From: Acanthaster planci
Taxonomy: Eukaryota > Echinodermata > Asteroidea > Valvatida > Acanthasteridae
Assembly (NCBI RefSeq): GCF_001949145.1
Contig: NW_019091358.1
Location: 1,367,467 to 1,386,736, forward strand
Length of the DNA stretch: 19,270 bases
Direction: 5' to 3'
Shown here: positions 1 through 8,263 of the stretch, in pieces
How the letters are laid out: every line of letters begins with the position of its first letter
Numbering within the stretch: position 1 is the stretch's first letter
The notes under the pieces: generated by a model
Told to the model about the DNA's origin: nothing
The model's input: only the letters and a program-made list of their open reading frames with translations
The model's database searches: none
Program-made: the position numbers and the translations under genes

Positions 1-334
1 AAGTCAGACGCTACTTGACGGGCCCCATGTATTTCTATAACTGGTAACTTCGTACGTTGACGCCTGGTTCTTTTTGCTTATTTCAGCTGGAAAAAATAAT
101 GTGCAGCTTGACTTGTATTTGGACAAAGAGACTTGGACTTGACTTGTGTTTAGACGAACTTGACTTGACTTGTCCTGTGATCAAATGACTTGTGACTTGA
201 CTTGTGGCTGGACCTAATGACTTGTGACTGGACCTAATGACTTGTGACTTGACTTGTGACTGGACCTAATGACTTGTGACTGGACTTAATGACTTGTGAC
301 TTGACCTGCAAAAAATGACTTGCTGCCACCTCTG
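1..334. mobile_element. Right end of a hAT-like DNA transposon
   Basis: The stretch ends in GCTGCCACCTCTG, so its reverse complement starts CAGAGGTGG, a terminal sequence typical of hAT elements. Just inside this end, from about 100 to 325, are many short direct repeats built on GACTTGTGACTGGACCTAAT. Arrays of this GACTTG type near a CAGAGGTGG end are familiar subterminal repeats of hAT elements, and transposase may bind them; both statements rest on memory. The expected target duplication would begin at 335 (ATATGGGC). The other end would lie left of the window, so it cannot be checked. No transposase coding is visible here. Alternatively this is a plain minisatellite that happens to end in this sequence. 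Confidence 0.5.
100..323. repeat. GACTTG-type subterminal direct repeats
   Basis: Interspersed copies of ACTTGTGACTTGACTTGTG and ACTTGTGACTGGACCTAATG (about 20 bp each) are visible. The most regular part is 187-310, where the phrase CTGGACYTAATGACTTGTGA recurs four times. Copies left of 187 are more diverged. Confidence 0.85.
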
Positions 335-852
335 ATATGGGCAGAATATCATGCTGTATTAACAGTGCTCTTATTATCTGGGTTGAGATTGAAACAAGAT
401 TTTAAATCCTTTGGTGTAGTAAAACTTTTTTCTGCATTGCTTTTTGGCCATGTGTAGAACCTAGCTTTCTGATACGACACCACAGTGGTCACTTCTCCCC
501 ACCAGTCAGTAATTGACAAACTATGGCTGCACATCGGTAGAAAAGAAAAACAAAATTTGAAAACTTGAATGACTAAAAACACTACTAAACTATGCATAAG
601 TTGAAAACATATCTCCTCATTTAACACAAGTGAGGCATATGCGTATTGAATTTTTGAAAACTTTAGCCACTTATACAAACGGTAGGCACCTTGTATTATG
701 ATAATAGCCACTGTTATAGGAAAGAGATGCTTGACATCACCTTGGAATTAGTGGAAAAAGTCGTATCAAATATATTTCTCTACACAACATTTTTTTTACA
801 TGAGCACCGCATCACTCCCTCAATGCTGAAGATGACCACGCTGATGTCTGCC
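335..852. other. Probable 3' flank or 3' UTR of the PLAC8-like gene; no other gene seen
   Basis: AT-rich DNA between the hAT-like end and the PLAC8-like stop codon. Part of it should be the 3' UTR of the minus-strand gene. I see no AATAAA or ATTAAA on the minus strand here, so the cleavage site is undefined. A 120-codon minus-strand reading frame (349-711) has no recognisable domain and is probably chance. Confidence 0.4.
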
Positions 853-957
853 TCAGCCTAAGCGTCCAATTTCTGCATTGTCCAGTTCTCTGGCCATTTG
901 GCATAGGGCAAGCGGACAACAGCAACACACTGTTAAGCAGTCGTTGCAGATGGATCC
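853..957 (-). CDS. PLAC8-like (cornifelin family) gene, terminal coding exon
   Basis: Last coding exon of a PLAC8-domain protein. Read on the minus strand, a pyrimidine-rich tract ending in ACAG (border 958/957) is followed by 34 codons and a TGA at 853-855. The peptide begins GSICNDCLTVCCCCP, followed by LCQMARELD. This is the second half of the PLAC8 motif: a G-S-I-x-x-D-C start after the splice junction, a Cys cluster, then C-Q and R-E. The exon starts in phase 0, matching the phase-0 end of the exon at 1888-2027. Family members are small Cys-rich proteins with varied roles; in plants they include organ-size and metal-handling proteins, and in animals PLAC8 and cornifelin. The exact role here cannot be inferred. 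Confidence 0.88.
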   Translation of the reverse strand, partial: GSICNDCLTVCCCCPLALCQMARELDNAEIGRLG

Positions 958-1887
958 CTGTAATGTACAGAGAAGATGTAATATTCTGTCATTTGGAAAA
1001 AGGAATGAGGGAAAATGTGCAGTTACTGTTTTTTAGTGTAGTATCCACATCTTGGGGGGGGGCAAAATGCTTTTTTTTCCCCCAAAAAATGACTGTCCTG
1101 TTTTTTTTTTCACCCATAAAAGAATCCTCAATCCCCCAATCTGTACCATTTCTAAAATGATGGCGCTTACAATTTATTAAATAAAAAATAAAAATCGGCA
1201 ACTTGTCTCGGGGGAGGGGGGTAACTTGCCCCCACCCCTTTCCTGGATAAGCTACTGATTTTCAGACTTCAACAGGGGCTAGGACAGTATACAGAGCATG
1301 GACTGTGTCCCAGGGATGACAAACCCCTGCAAATAATTCTTTTCTTCAGCCAAATTCTGATGAAAGGGACCAGGCAGTGATTTCGGTTTTCCTTTTGCCA
1401 GACATCTTGTGCAACTGTAGGCCCTATACTTTTTTTGATTAAAGCAAACCTGCTTGACATCCTTTGGTGATTATTAGGTTTGAAAAGTGGGCTCAAATAT
1501 TAAATTTGTTCATTTGTCATCAGATGGTACTGTTTCTGTGATATAGTTTGTAGGTTTTTCTATTCAAATTCTAAACCTGGAAGTTTCCCATAAAAATACG
1601 TCACAGAAAGGGTATGCTGCTCATTAATATTGCCATGCGCTTACCTCTATCTGTCACAAAAGAAAATGAAATTTAATTTGACAAAAGGGGAGAAAATCCA
1701 CTTGTCGTTTTGCACAAATTAATGTAACATAGAGGTGTTCTTCCTTGGGATGACAAGCAGTTTTGCTCATGCATATGGAAATCTCATTAGCATTTTCAAG
1801 GGTTGTATGAAAAAGATATTGCAAGATCCCTTTTAAGAGTTCCTGCACAGAGTATACAACAGGCTCTGCTGCTACCAGGTTTCTGAC
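958..1887 (-). other. Intron of the PLAC8-like gene
   Basis: A 930-bp intron on the minus strand, with donor GAG|GTCAGA at 1890/1887 and acceptor ACAG at 958. It holds a degraded G-rich MITE at about 1034-1257. The reading frame visible at 1269-1496 (minus) has no domain and is inside this intron. Confidence 0.75.
1034..1257. mobile_element. Degraded G-rich hAT-like MITE remnant
   Basis: The right border reads CTGGATAAGCTACTG. Its reverse complement, CAGTAGCTTATCCAG, resembles the CAGTGGCGTAGCCAGG terminus of the fragment at 14775. The left border (TAGTGTAGTATCCACATCTT, then nine G) resembles the same motif only loosely. G and C runs at 1054-1062 and 1210-1235 fit the body of this family. 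No clear 8-bp duplication flanks it, so the limits are approximate. Confidence 0.35.
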
Positions 1888-2027
1888 CTCGATGTTTTGT
1901 TGCATCCGGAGCTTGGTTCTCAGTGCGAAGATTCCCCCAGGAACGCAGGTCACGACAAAACAGGATTCCCCCAGTTGTCGAGCCAGCGAACAGGCTAAGC
2001 ACGGGCTGCACACAGCACCCAGCAAAC
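1888..2027 (-). CDS. PLAC8-like (cornifelin family) gene, internal exon
   Basis: Minus-strand internal exon of 140 bp. The acceptor is a tract ending TGCTGTTTGCCAG (border 2028/2027) and the donor is ATCGAG|GTCAGA (1888/1887). It starts in phase 1 and ends in phase 0. The peptide reads LLGAVCSPCLACSLARQLGE, then SCF, TCVPGG and ALRTKLRMQQNIE. This is the PLAC8 core: C-x2-C-x2-C, G-E-x-C, C-V-P-G and A-L-R-T-K-x-R. It joins in frame to the exon at 853-957. The first part of the domain (W-x-x-G-L-x-D-C) must come from an upstream exon; I searched the minus strand to about 9.8 kb by eye and did not find it. A plus-strand reading frame over the same bases is an antisense shadow. Confidence 0.9.
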
Positions 2028-2534
2028 CTGGCAAACAGCAGAACAGGAATGGTAAGTCACGATGCGTAGATATTAAAGGAAGATTTAAGTTGGCGAGTTG
2101 GGTTTTGTCTAACCACAGAGCTACATCTGGAAGACTGGGGAGCCAGGAAGAAAGTGTGAAGTCGGATCGGGACATTTGCACTTGTTCTCAGGTACTCTAC
2201 GGACTACACATCATCTGAGTATCAACTACTAACCACATGTACGTGGTAACATCAAATTTGTAAATCATTTCGACACTGGTAAAATAGAACAGAACATGGA
2301 TGAGGAAGTACAGTTTATATGCCGTCGAAAGTGAAAAAGACTGGCAACCTATTGTGCAATGGACGCATTGCTTGGTAAAGGTACACGTGAATGTACTCAT
2401 AATTAGACATCATCTGGCTTACACGTGTGTTCATCCTCCATACACCCAAATAGATCAGTTGACCAATCAGACGCCACCTGCATAATAATAAAAAAAATCG
2501 AAAACCGGTGAAGTATTTCATTTTGAGAGATAGG

Positions 2535-2812
2535 CGAGGGCGGATCCAGGTGGACCAACGGGGGACTTCCCACCCAACCCCCCCCCAAAAAAAACTGAGT
2601 CACGCAAAAAAATTTGTAGGCCTAAACAAATGAGAGACAGGCGTTTTTGAGGTCTTCATTTCCCGTCCTTCCAAAAGCGTTTAAATAGCCCCCAATGTCG
2701 CCTCATCACCCCTCAGAAAGGTCATTAAACATTACAGTAAAGATTTTGAATGTAATTATTTGGCCCTCCCCAGTCCAGCCCCACATTAAATCGGTTTCTA
2801 GATCCGCCCTTG
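2535..2812. mobile_element. Nonautonomous hAT-like MITE (CRAGGGCGGATC ends)
   Basis: A 278-bp element with terminal inverted repeats. The left end reads CGAGGGCGGATCCAG and the right end, reverse complemented, CAAGGGCGGATCTAG (13 of 15 identical). Flanking octamers are GAGATAGG (2527-2534) and AAAATAGG (2813-2820), identical at six of eight positions with two G/A differences. This fits an aged 8-bp hAT target duplication. The body has a nine-base C run at 2578-2586 and no coding capacity. A short copy of the same terminus is at 14101. Confidence 0.6.
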
Positions 2813-3130
2813 AAAATAGGTTTACTGACGCCTTTGGTACATGTATGAATGGACGGGTGGGAGAGAAGACCGGATACAGCATTTGCAGGCGGTTCTGTCA
2901 CTGCCAGAACCAACACTTTTTTTTTTCAGAAAAGAAACTGACATTGCACAGTGTCATGTTCAACCCCTCCCTTACGGAACTTCAGTTGCTAGTTAGTGTG
3001 CTTAGGCTCGTCACTTTTTCTGTCTGCCCCTGTTTGAAGGTATTTCGAAATTGACTCCTTGACGTTAACCGGAAATGGTTTAAGACTTTATCTGTTGAAC
3101 CTTGCATATCAGTGGGACCTTGGGTGCATA

Positions 3131-3349
3131 CAGTGGTGCACTGGGATTTTAGGGGGACACAAGGGGGCACCAGCTTATAAAGTTACAGTGGTGTGTTTTT
3201 TTGGGGGAGTAAGTTTTTGTTAGCCTTGTTCAATATCCATTCAATATTGCAAGGTATGATCTTATAGGCCTATCATTTTTTTTAGTGGAAGGGGAGCACC
3301 GGGAATGGGGGGGGCACGTGCCCCCAGGCCTCCTGCGTCTAGGCCCCTG
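3131..3349. mobile_element. Nonautonomous hAT-like MITE with exact 8-bp duplication
   Basis: A 219-bp element starting CAGTGGTGCACTGGGA and ending, in reverse complement, CAGGGGCCTAGACGCAGGA. The terminal repeats are diverged but keep the CAG..CTG frame. It is flanked on both sides by GGTGCATA (3123-3130 and 3350-3357), an exact 8-bp direct repeat at the borders, which is the hAT signature. G-rich blocks lie just inside both ends. It contains a TAGGCCTA palindrome at 3265. Confidence 0.75.
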
Positions 3350-3359
3350 GGTGCATACA

Positions 3360-3976
3360 TATACGTGTAATATTTACAGCATGAAAATTGAAATAATACT
3401 GATAAATGCAGAATATGATGAAATCGGACTTTCGGAAACCCCAACCCGAATGAGAAATATCGTCAGGTTGCTTGGCGACTGCAAGTTTGTGTAATTTTCC
3501 GCCTACGTTCTTTGTTCGTTCAGTCTTTTACGTGATGCATCGTTTTGTAAGCCAGTTGGCAAACATGTGGCACCCTTGTTAGTAACAGCAGGCATGGTAG
3601 ATCTGGCAATTTCAAGAAAAAGGCAGAGATGTAAGCACGTCGGCTTGTCACAGAAATGCTTCATTGATCTTAATACTGTTCATGATGTGCATAAAACGTG
3701 TGGTCCCCGCAACTTTGGAAATGAGAGTGTTGCTTGTTTTGGTCGTTTGTTTTATTTCTTTGGATTTTTTGGGAGGGTTTACCAGACTGTTTTACTTGGA
3801 TGTCTTTGTGATGTCTTGAAATCAATCGTAATTTTATTCGAGTTCTATTTGGTATTTGTTACTTTCCTTGTTAGCTAGTGTTATCATTTTAATTTCAATT
3901 TTAAAAAATTATTCATATTGGCTTAGCTGTTTCTGGCACCGGTCGAAACGGCTCTTGTATTTCGTTCCTTTCTCAG
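3360..3976. other. Non-coding stretch upstream of the TPR pseudogene
   Basis: Mostly AT-rich DNA. A 103-codon plus-strand frame (3567-3878) is rich in Phe, Val and Leu in its second half and matches no family I know; I treat it as chance. The stretch ends in a pyrimidine tract and CTCAG (3974-3976), which would make a good splice acceptor for the homology that starts right after it. Confidence 0.4.
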
Positions 3977-5322
3977 GGCATTGCCGATAAAGTTTGACAG
4001 GCCCGTCGGACATTTCAACCTATCTTTGCTTTGCAACACACACCCACTTGATAAAGTCACCGCCAACTTTAAACATGATCGTCTCTTGGCCTTCCTGGAG
4101 GAGAAAAAAACCAAACCGGAACGCCACGTAATTCACAACCTCCCTGGGTAGGCGCGACGGTCAATCTCATCCTTTCCGCGGGCGAAGATCCAGAAAACAC
4201 GAACGCGCTCGCCAACCGAAATTTTGTCAAGTCTGGGGGAGAAACTACAACACGTATGTCTGATTTTCATCCTGATTTATCCTCACAAACCAGTGGCCAG
4301 GGCGTATGCCAAACAAGCTTACTTCCTCCTGAATGAACTCGAAAACTGTGATACATCGTATGAGAGATCTGGCACAGCGCTCGAACCGGCAACCAGGGAA
4401 TGATTTGGCCGAAAACCTCGTGAATCAAGACGAAAAGTACGACTGGAAGTACCTCGTCGGACCATGGAGGAAGGAGGGCCAGTATAGTAGTAGGAGCACG
4501 ATGCTCCAGCACAACACTAAAGTGACGCGCATGCGTCATTGATCAGTAAGACATAGGCCTATGATTGTGTTACAGAGCCCACTATGAGAGGCTGCAGAAA
4601 AACCATGAAAAAACAAACAGAGACCCACGACGAAGCCCACAAAGCTTTAGAAAAGGCTGCCCAAAGCTTTGGGGAGATAGCGTTGAGTTCATCCAGTTCG
4701 GACATCAAGCTCAGCCTGGATGCGCATTGGAGTCATCCTTCACTGGGTAGCAAAATGGAATGGAAACATCCCGGAAAAACTGGCTTGAATTCATCGACAA
4801 CCCTGAAGAGTGCGTGCGCTAGGCGCTGAAAATGTCACCAGATTCCCCGCATATTCTCAGTCGTTTGGCTATTTTCCGTAACGGAGCTGGTGATATTGAA
4901 ATTGCTCTCAGTTTATTGAAAGACTCCTTAAATCTAGATAGCACCAAAATTAACTTGCACGCTTATTCAATCAGAGCCACAATCTGCATTGAACGCCACA
5001 AAAGTGATGGTGATCTAAGGTATCTGATGTATCTTACGTATGTATCTTTTTCAAGCCAAAGAGGACTTGGATTATATCGTGACAAAGCACGAATCACCCT
5101 GAGATGCTGGCGGAGATATACCTACATCTGGCTGAAAGGAGCGACGACCCTGCTGTGAGGCATGAGTACATCTTTCGGAAAGCTCTGCGTTGCTGCTTCA
5201 GGGCCGAAAACTGTCGGAATGGCCTCCATATTGCCCGTGGACGATGCTTCTGTTTTATCGGCCAGTATCGGAGAGCAAGGGAGTCATTTCAAGCGAGGGG
5301 AAGACAGCAACAGTTTCTCAAC
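3977..5322 (+). pseudogene. Decayed TPR gene resembling TTC22
   Basis: Fragments in all three plus-strand frames line up, in order, with what I remember of tetratricopeptide repeat protein 22. The pieces are GHFNL..LLAFLEEK (3977-4147), EDPENTNALANRNFVKSG (about 4181-4235), ARAYAKQAYFLLNELE (from 4296), DEKYDWKYL (about 4414-4450), DEAHKALEKAAQSFGEIAL (from about 4632), SPDSPHILSRLAIF (from 4835), AKEDLDYIV (from 5055) and EMLAEIYLHLAE with ARGRCFCFIGQYRRARESFQ (from 5101). Passing between pieces needs about seven or eight frame changes. In-frame stops occur at 4401-4403, 4820-4822 and 5100-5102, and some residues are missing near 4150-4180. No intron is needed between pieces, so it may be a retrocopy or a copy of a single-exon paralogue. 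The C-terminal part is lost after 5322. Family assignment is from memory, without alignment. Confidence 0.7.
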
Positions 5323-5850
5323 TAACTGTGAGCGATACCGAAACCAGTGGCCAGGTTCTTCTCAGAAGGGGGGGGGGTCCTATGGGGTGCGTTCCAATTT
5401 GATTCATAATTAAGTAAACACACTACATGTAGCATGGCGAGAGCTCCCATCCCCAAAGAGTTCGAATTTTCGGGGGGGGGACAAGAACTGGATAAGAGTT
5501 CTCGTGGGAGTTGCCCCTCGGCCACGCCATTTTGATAAACCAAGCAATGTGAGAACCGTAGGGAAGGACGATTACATACTGCGGTGCACTGAACGCAGGA
5601 AAGTAAGGTTTCTCTTTAGCTTGAAATTACCAAATGCTTGAAAATTAACCATTACACTGTGATTGCTTCTCTTGTCTTTTACAATTTTTTTTAAAAATTT
5701 GTCCTTTTTAAGTCAACATTTGGGTTTGAAAGAGAATTGCTGTGGTCCTTTTGATCAATTTCAGGTTTACTGCATGTATTTAGAAAAGTGACAGAGCCCA
5801 TCTAGTGTTAGTTTTTGGTTTTTACGGAATCCTTTTAAATTCTACGGTTG
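5323..5850. other. Flank of the TPR pseudogene; imperfect hairpin, no gene
   Basis: Contains two nine-base G runs (5367-5375 and 5472-5480). An imperfect inverted pair lies between 5433 and 5532: ATGGCG..AGCTCCCA on the left against TGGGAGTT..CGCCAT on the right. This could be a small MITE remnant, but I find no target duplication. The rest is AT-rich without features. Confidence 0.35.
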
Positions 5851-6843
5851 TCATTTCCCACCGACCCAACTTTTGCCTCCCGACCCTGACCTCGGAAAGA
5901 AAAATCTTTTTTCCCCTATCGACCCTGGTGAGAGGACCTTGTCTGTACAACCCCCCCCAAAAAAAGTAGGTTGTGATGACCTCTGAAAAAAACAGCGCTG
6001 AAAATGTACATAATTGTGATAATTATGCGATATGATTTTGCCCAAACATCAAAGCAATTATTAACTGCGCATGTCCCATTTTCAAGGTTATTTGCATACG
6101 TAACGAGGGTTATGAGAATTCGTGTCAGGCAAGCAGCTGCTTCATTTCATGAAATTTATGTCTTATTGTCTCTTTTTGGAAATAAAAAATACCTGCCGAA
6201 AGTAAGATAAGGCCTTTCCTAACGTATTTTGTAAACATAAAATTGAGAAGTACCGAAGTGGTCAAAACTAGTGATTTTTGTGAAAAGCTCTTTTCGTAAG
6301 CGGTACTATGTTTACGTTTTGATGCGATTTTTAAAGGCTCGAAACAAAGAATTCGAAGATTTCCTGAAGTTTTTAAAAGCAGGCTTTGGTGCAGAAAGGT
6401 GTGATAATGTGAGATTTGCTGATGGTTTTCCGATAGATTTTTTTCTTCCCGTCCGGACGCCTTTGCCTATCGACTCAGCACCGAATCTGTTTAACCGGCA
6501 TACGGTAATCTATCTTACGGCCGTGCGAGCGTAAGAATCCAGTGACTCTGGAACGAAAGACGAATACAAAAGTGCAGTAATTTAACATGAAGTTTATTAC
6601 TGAAACCGAGGTCTATCTGTCATTATAATACTGAAAGCAAGTGTACAAATTCACGTTTTATATACATGTATCGCCACTTTTACATGTAGTACGATATATA
6701 TGCGGGACACAGGAACATGTACATGTAAACGTGTTTTGGGGGCAATCTTGGACGTTCCTATTGTCCTCTTTTGTTCATACTTCAACTTTTTTGGAAGGCT
6801 TCTAATACGTTTTGTACACGTTTGGCAATCCTGGACGTATCGG
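5851..6843. other. Non-coding; low-complexity C-rich patch
   Basis: From 5858 to 5958 lies a pyrimidine-rich patch with CCACCGACCC and CCGACCCTGAC phrases and an eight-base C run at 5951. A similar phrase, CCACCAACCGACCCCTCCCT, recurs at about 7532-7552, so both may come from one repeat family. Two open frames (6004-6210 and 6271-6534, plus) show no domain. From about 6655 to 6735 there are scattered ACATGTA motifs. Confidence 0.35.
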
Positions 6844-7244
6844 CAGTGATGTAGTCGAGTACTTTTTGAGAACCAAGCTCTCTACCAAATATTTAACTAG
6901 TTAGGAGGGAACAAAGCTGAAGTACATCGGCATTTGATGGTACATGCATAAAGGTAAGATTACAAAGTAACATAATGACTTCAGACCATCACTGTTTGAT
7001 TCAAATTAACTTTTTACGACAAAAGTACTCGGAAAGTACTTGGCCGAGTACTTTCCGAGTACTTTTCTCCTCAAAACTTAAATTTTACACAACTGGGAGT
7101 GTCTGAAGTCTAACATTTATTTTGTAATCTTACCTTTGCACATTTACCATCAAATGCCTGTGCACTCTGGCTTTATCCCCTCTTACCCAGTTCAGTATTT
7201 TGCAGAGAACGTTGGTACTCGGAAAGTACTCGACTACAACACTG
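6844..7244. mobile_element. Palindromic (foldback) hAT MITE with exact 8-bp duplication
   Basis: A 401-bp element. The left end reads CAGTGATGTAGTCGAGTACT and the right end, reverse complemented, CAGTGTTGTAGTCGAGTACT, identical at 19 of 20 positions. The octamer CGTATCGG flanks it exactly on both sides (6836-6843 and 7245-7252), the hAT hallmark. The inverted similarity is not confined to the ends: GGCATTTGATGGTA (6929-6942) and AAAGGTAAGATTACAAA (6951-6967) recur inverted at 7148-7161 and 7123-7139. The whole element can therefore fold into one long imperfect hairpin with arms of roughly 170-190 bp. Its tip is a nested palindrome at 7021-7066. There is no coding capacity, so it depends on a transposase encoded elsewhere. 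Confidence 0.93.
7021..7066. repeat. Central 46-bp palindrome of the foldback MITE
   Basis: Twenty-two of 23 base pairs match, and the one exception is a T opposite G near the centre. Each arm carries GTACTCGGAAAGTACT, the same phrase that sits just inside the right terminus (7215-7230). The core is thus made of terminal-type sequence. Confidence 0.92.
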
Positions 7245-7252
7245 CGTATCGG

Positions 7253-8150
7253 GAATCGTGGATGGTCATTAATTCTTTTGTGTAACGTCCACGACTGTTT
7301 GGGAACATCAGTGCCGCAGTGCACGTCGTCTTGACTCTGACTTCGACAAGGTATTGTGTCATATGCCAATAGGCCTAAACAATATTTCTTTGTAGTCAGC
7401 TAGAAACAAGGACACTCATTGTATTCAATACAAAAACAAGTGACAAGTGCAGGCAGTGCGCTTTGCCTGTTTTTTTTTTCAGTCATCTGGCAGCAGCATG
7501 GACTTTTTTCTAGGAATTTTATTTTTTTCCCCACCAACCGACCCCTCCCTCAATTGAAAAAAAATATGAGAACCATAGAATATAAGAAGGGTATTCTTAC
7601 ACATGAGTAGCTCCCTGCATTTCCCTTTTTACATGTATTTAGTATCAGTAGTTCCAACATCTAGTGTAAAACTAGTGTTTCCCTTGGTGGAATGAACTTA
7701 GAGCCTCCACAACAGACCCTCTTTTATACTGTTGGGTTGGAACTGTGCGGATGCGACCAAAAGTTCATCTCAATGAATCTTTTTCTGCTCGTGCATTAAG
7801 GGCGATAAGTTGGCCGCTTGTTGGCTGGCCAAAATAAGGGGCGGTGCTTACATTCGATTTTTTGTTTACACTCAAGGCATTACTTGAAAAAATGTATTTT
7901 AGGGATAATGTAGAAGATGGGTGATTTCTGTATAACTCGTTACTGGCAAACGTGAACAATATGCTATACTTCGATGAACAAGTCTTTTTTGTCGCTGGTC
8001 ACAAACCAAGTTTTATTGTTGAAGTTTCCATTTGTGCCTATGAATTTTGCTTTGAAATTTGTATCATGTAACTTTCAAATTAACATATGTTGGTTCTTGT
8101 AACAAGAACGATTGGCTTTCTCAGCTTTTAACAAATCAAAATAATCAATA
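7253..8150. other. Non-coding stretch
   Basis: No gene recognised. It includes a pyrimidine-rich block at 7505-7552 (related in phrasing to 5858-5900) and AT-rich DNA. The open frames at 7130-7369 and 7765-7959 (minus) and 7419-7610 (plus) have no domain. One TAGGCCTA palindrome lies at 7370. Confidence 0.4.
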
Positions 8151-8152
8151 CT

Positions 8153-8263
8153 GCTGAACCCAGACTAACTGGTTCAGCTGATTTGCAAATCATGAACGAA
8201 CTAGATTAGCTGATCTGCAAATTACGGACGATACGAACGGGTTCAGCTGATTTTCACGTCATG
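8153..8263. repeat. Diverged tandem repeat with hairpins
   Basis: Three related units share the core TTNAGCTGATYTGCAAATYA. Their AGCTGA starts lie at 8176, 8208 and 8245, so the period is about 32-37 bp. The first unit holds the perfect 14-bp palindrome TGATTTGCAAATCA (8179-8192). CTGAACC (8153-8159) is inverted as GGTTCAG at 8171-8177, giving a 7-bp stem. Confidence 0.6.

Noticed and set aside
100-323. CRISPR-like array of repeats
   Set aside because: Units are contiguous and variable without unique spacers, and the context is an animal genome.
1892-2218. 108-codon plus-strand frame with a GTAAGT-like donor near 2051
   Set aside because: It lies antisense to the PLAC8-like exon, whose minus-strand translation matches a known family.
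3567-3878. 103-codon plus-strand frame before the TPR pseudogene
   Set aside because: No domain, the second half is a Phe/Val/Leu stretch from T-rich DNA, and no splice borders fit.
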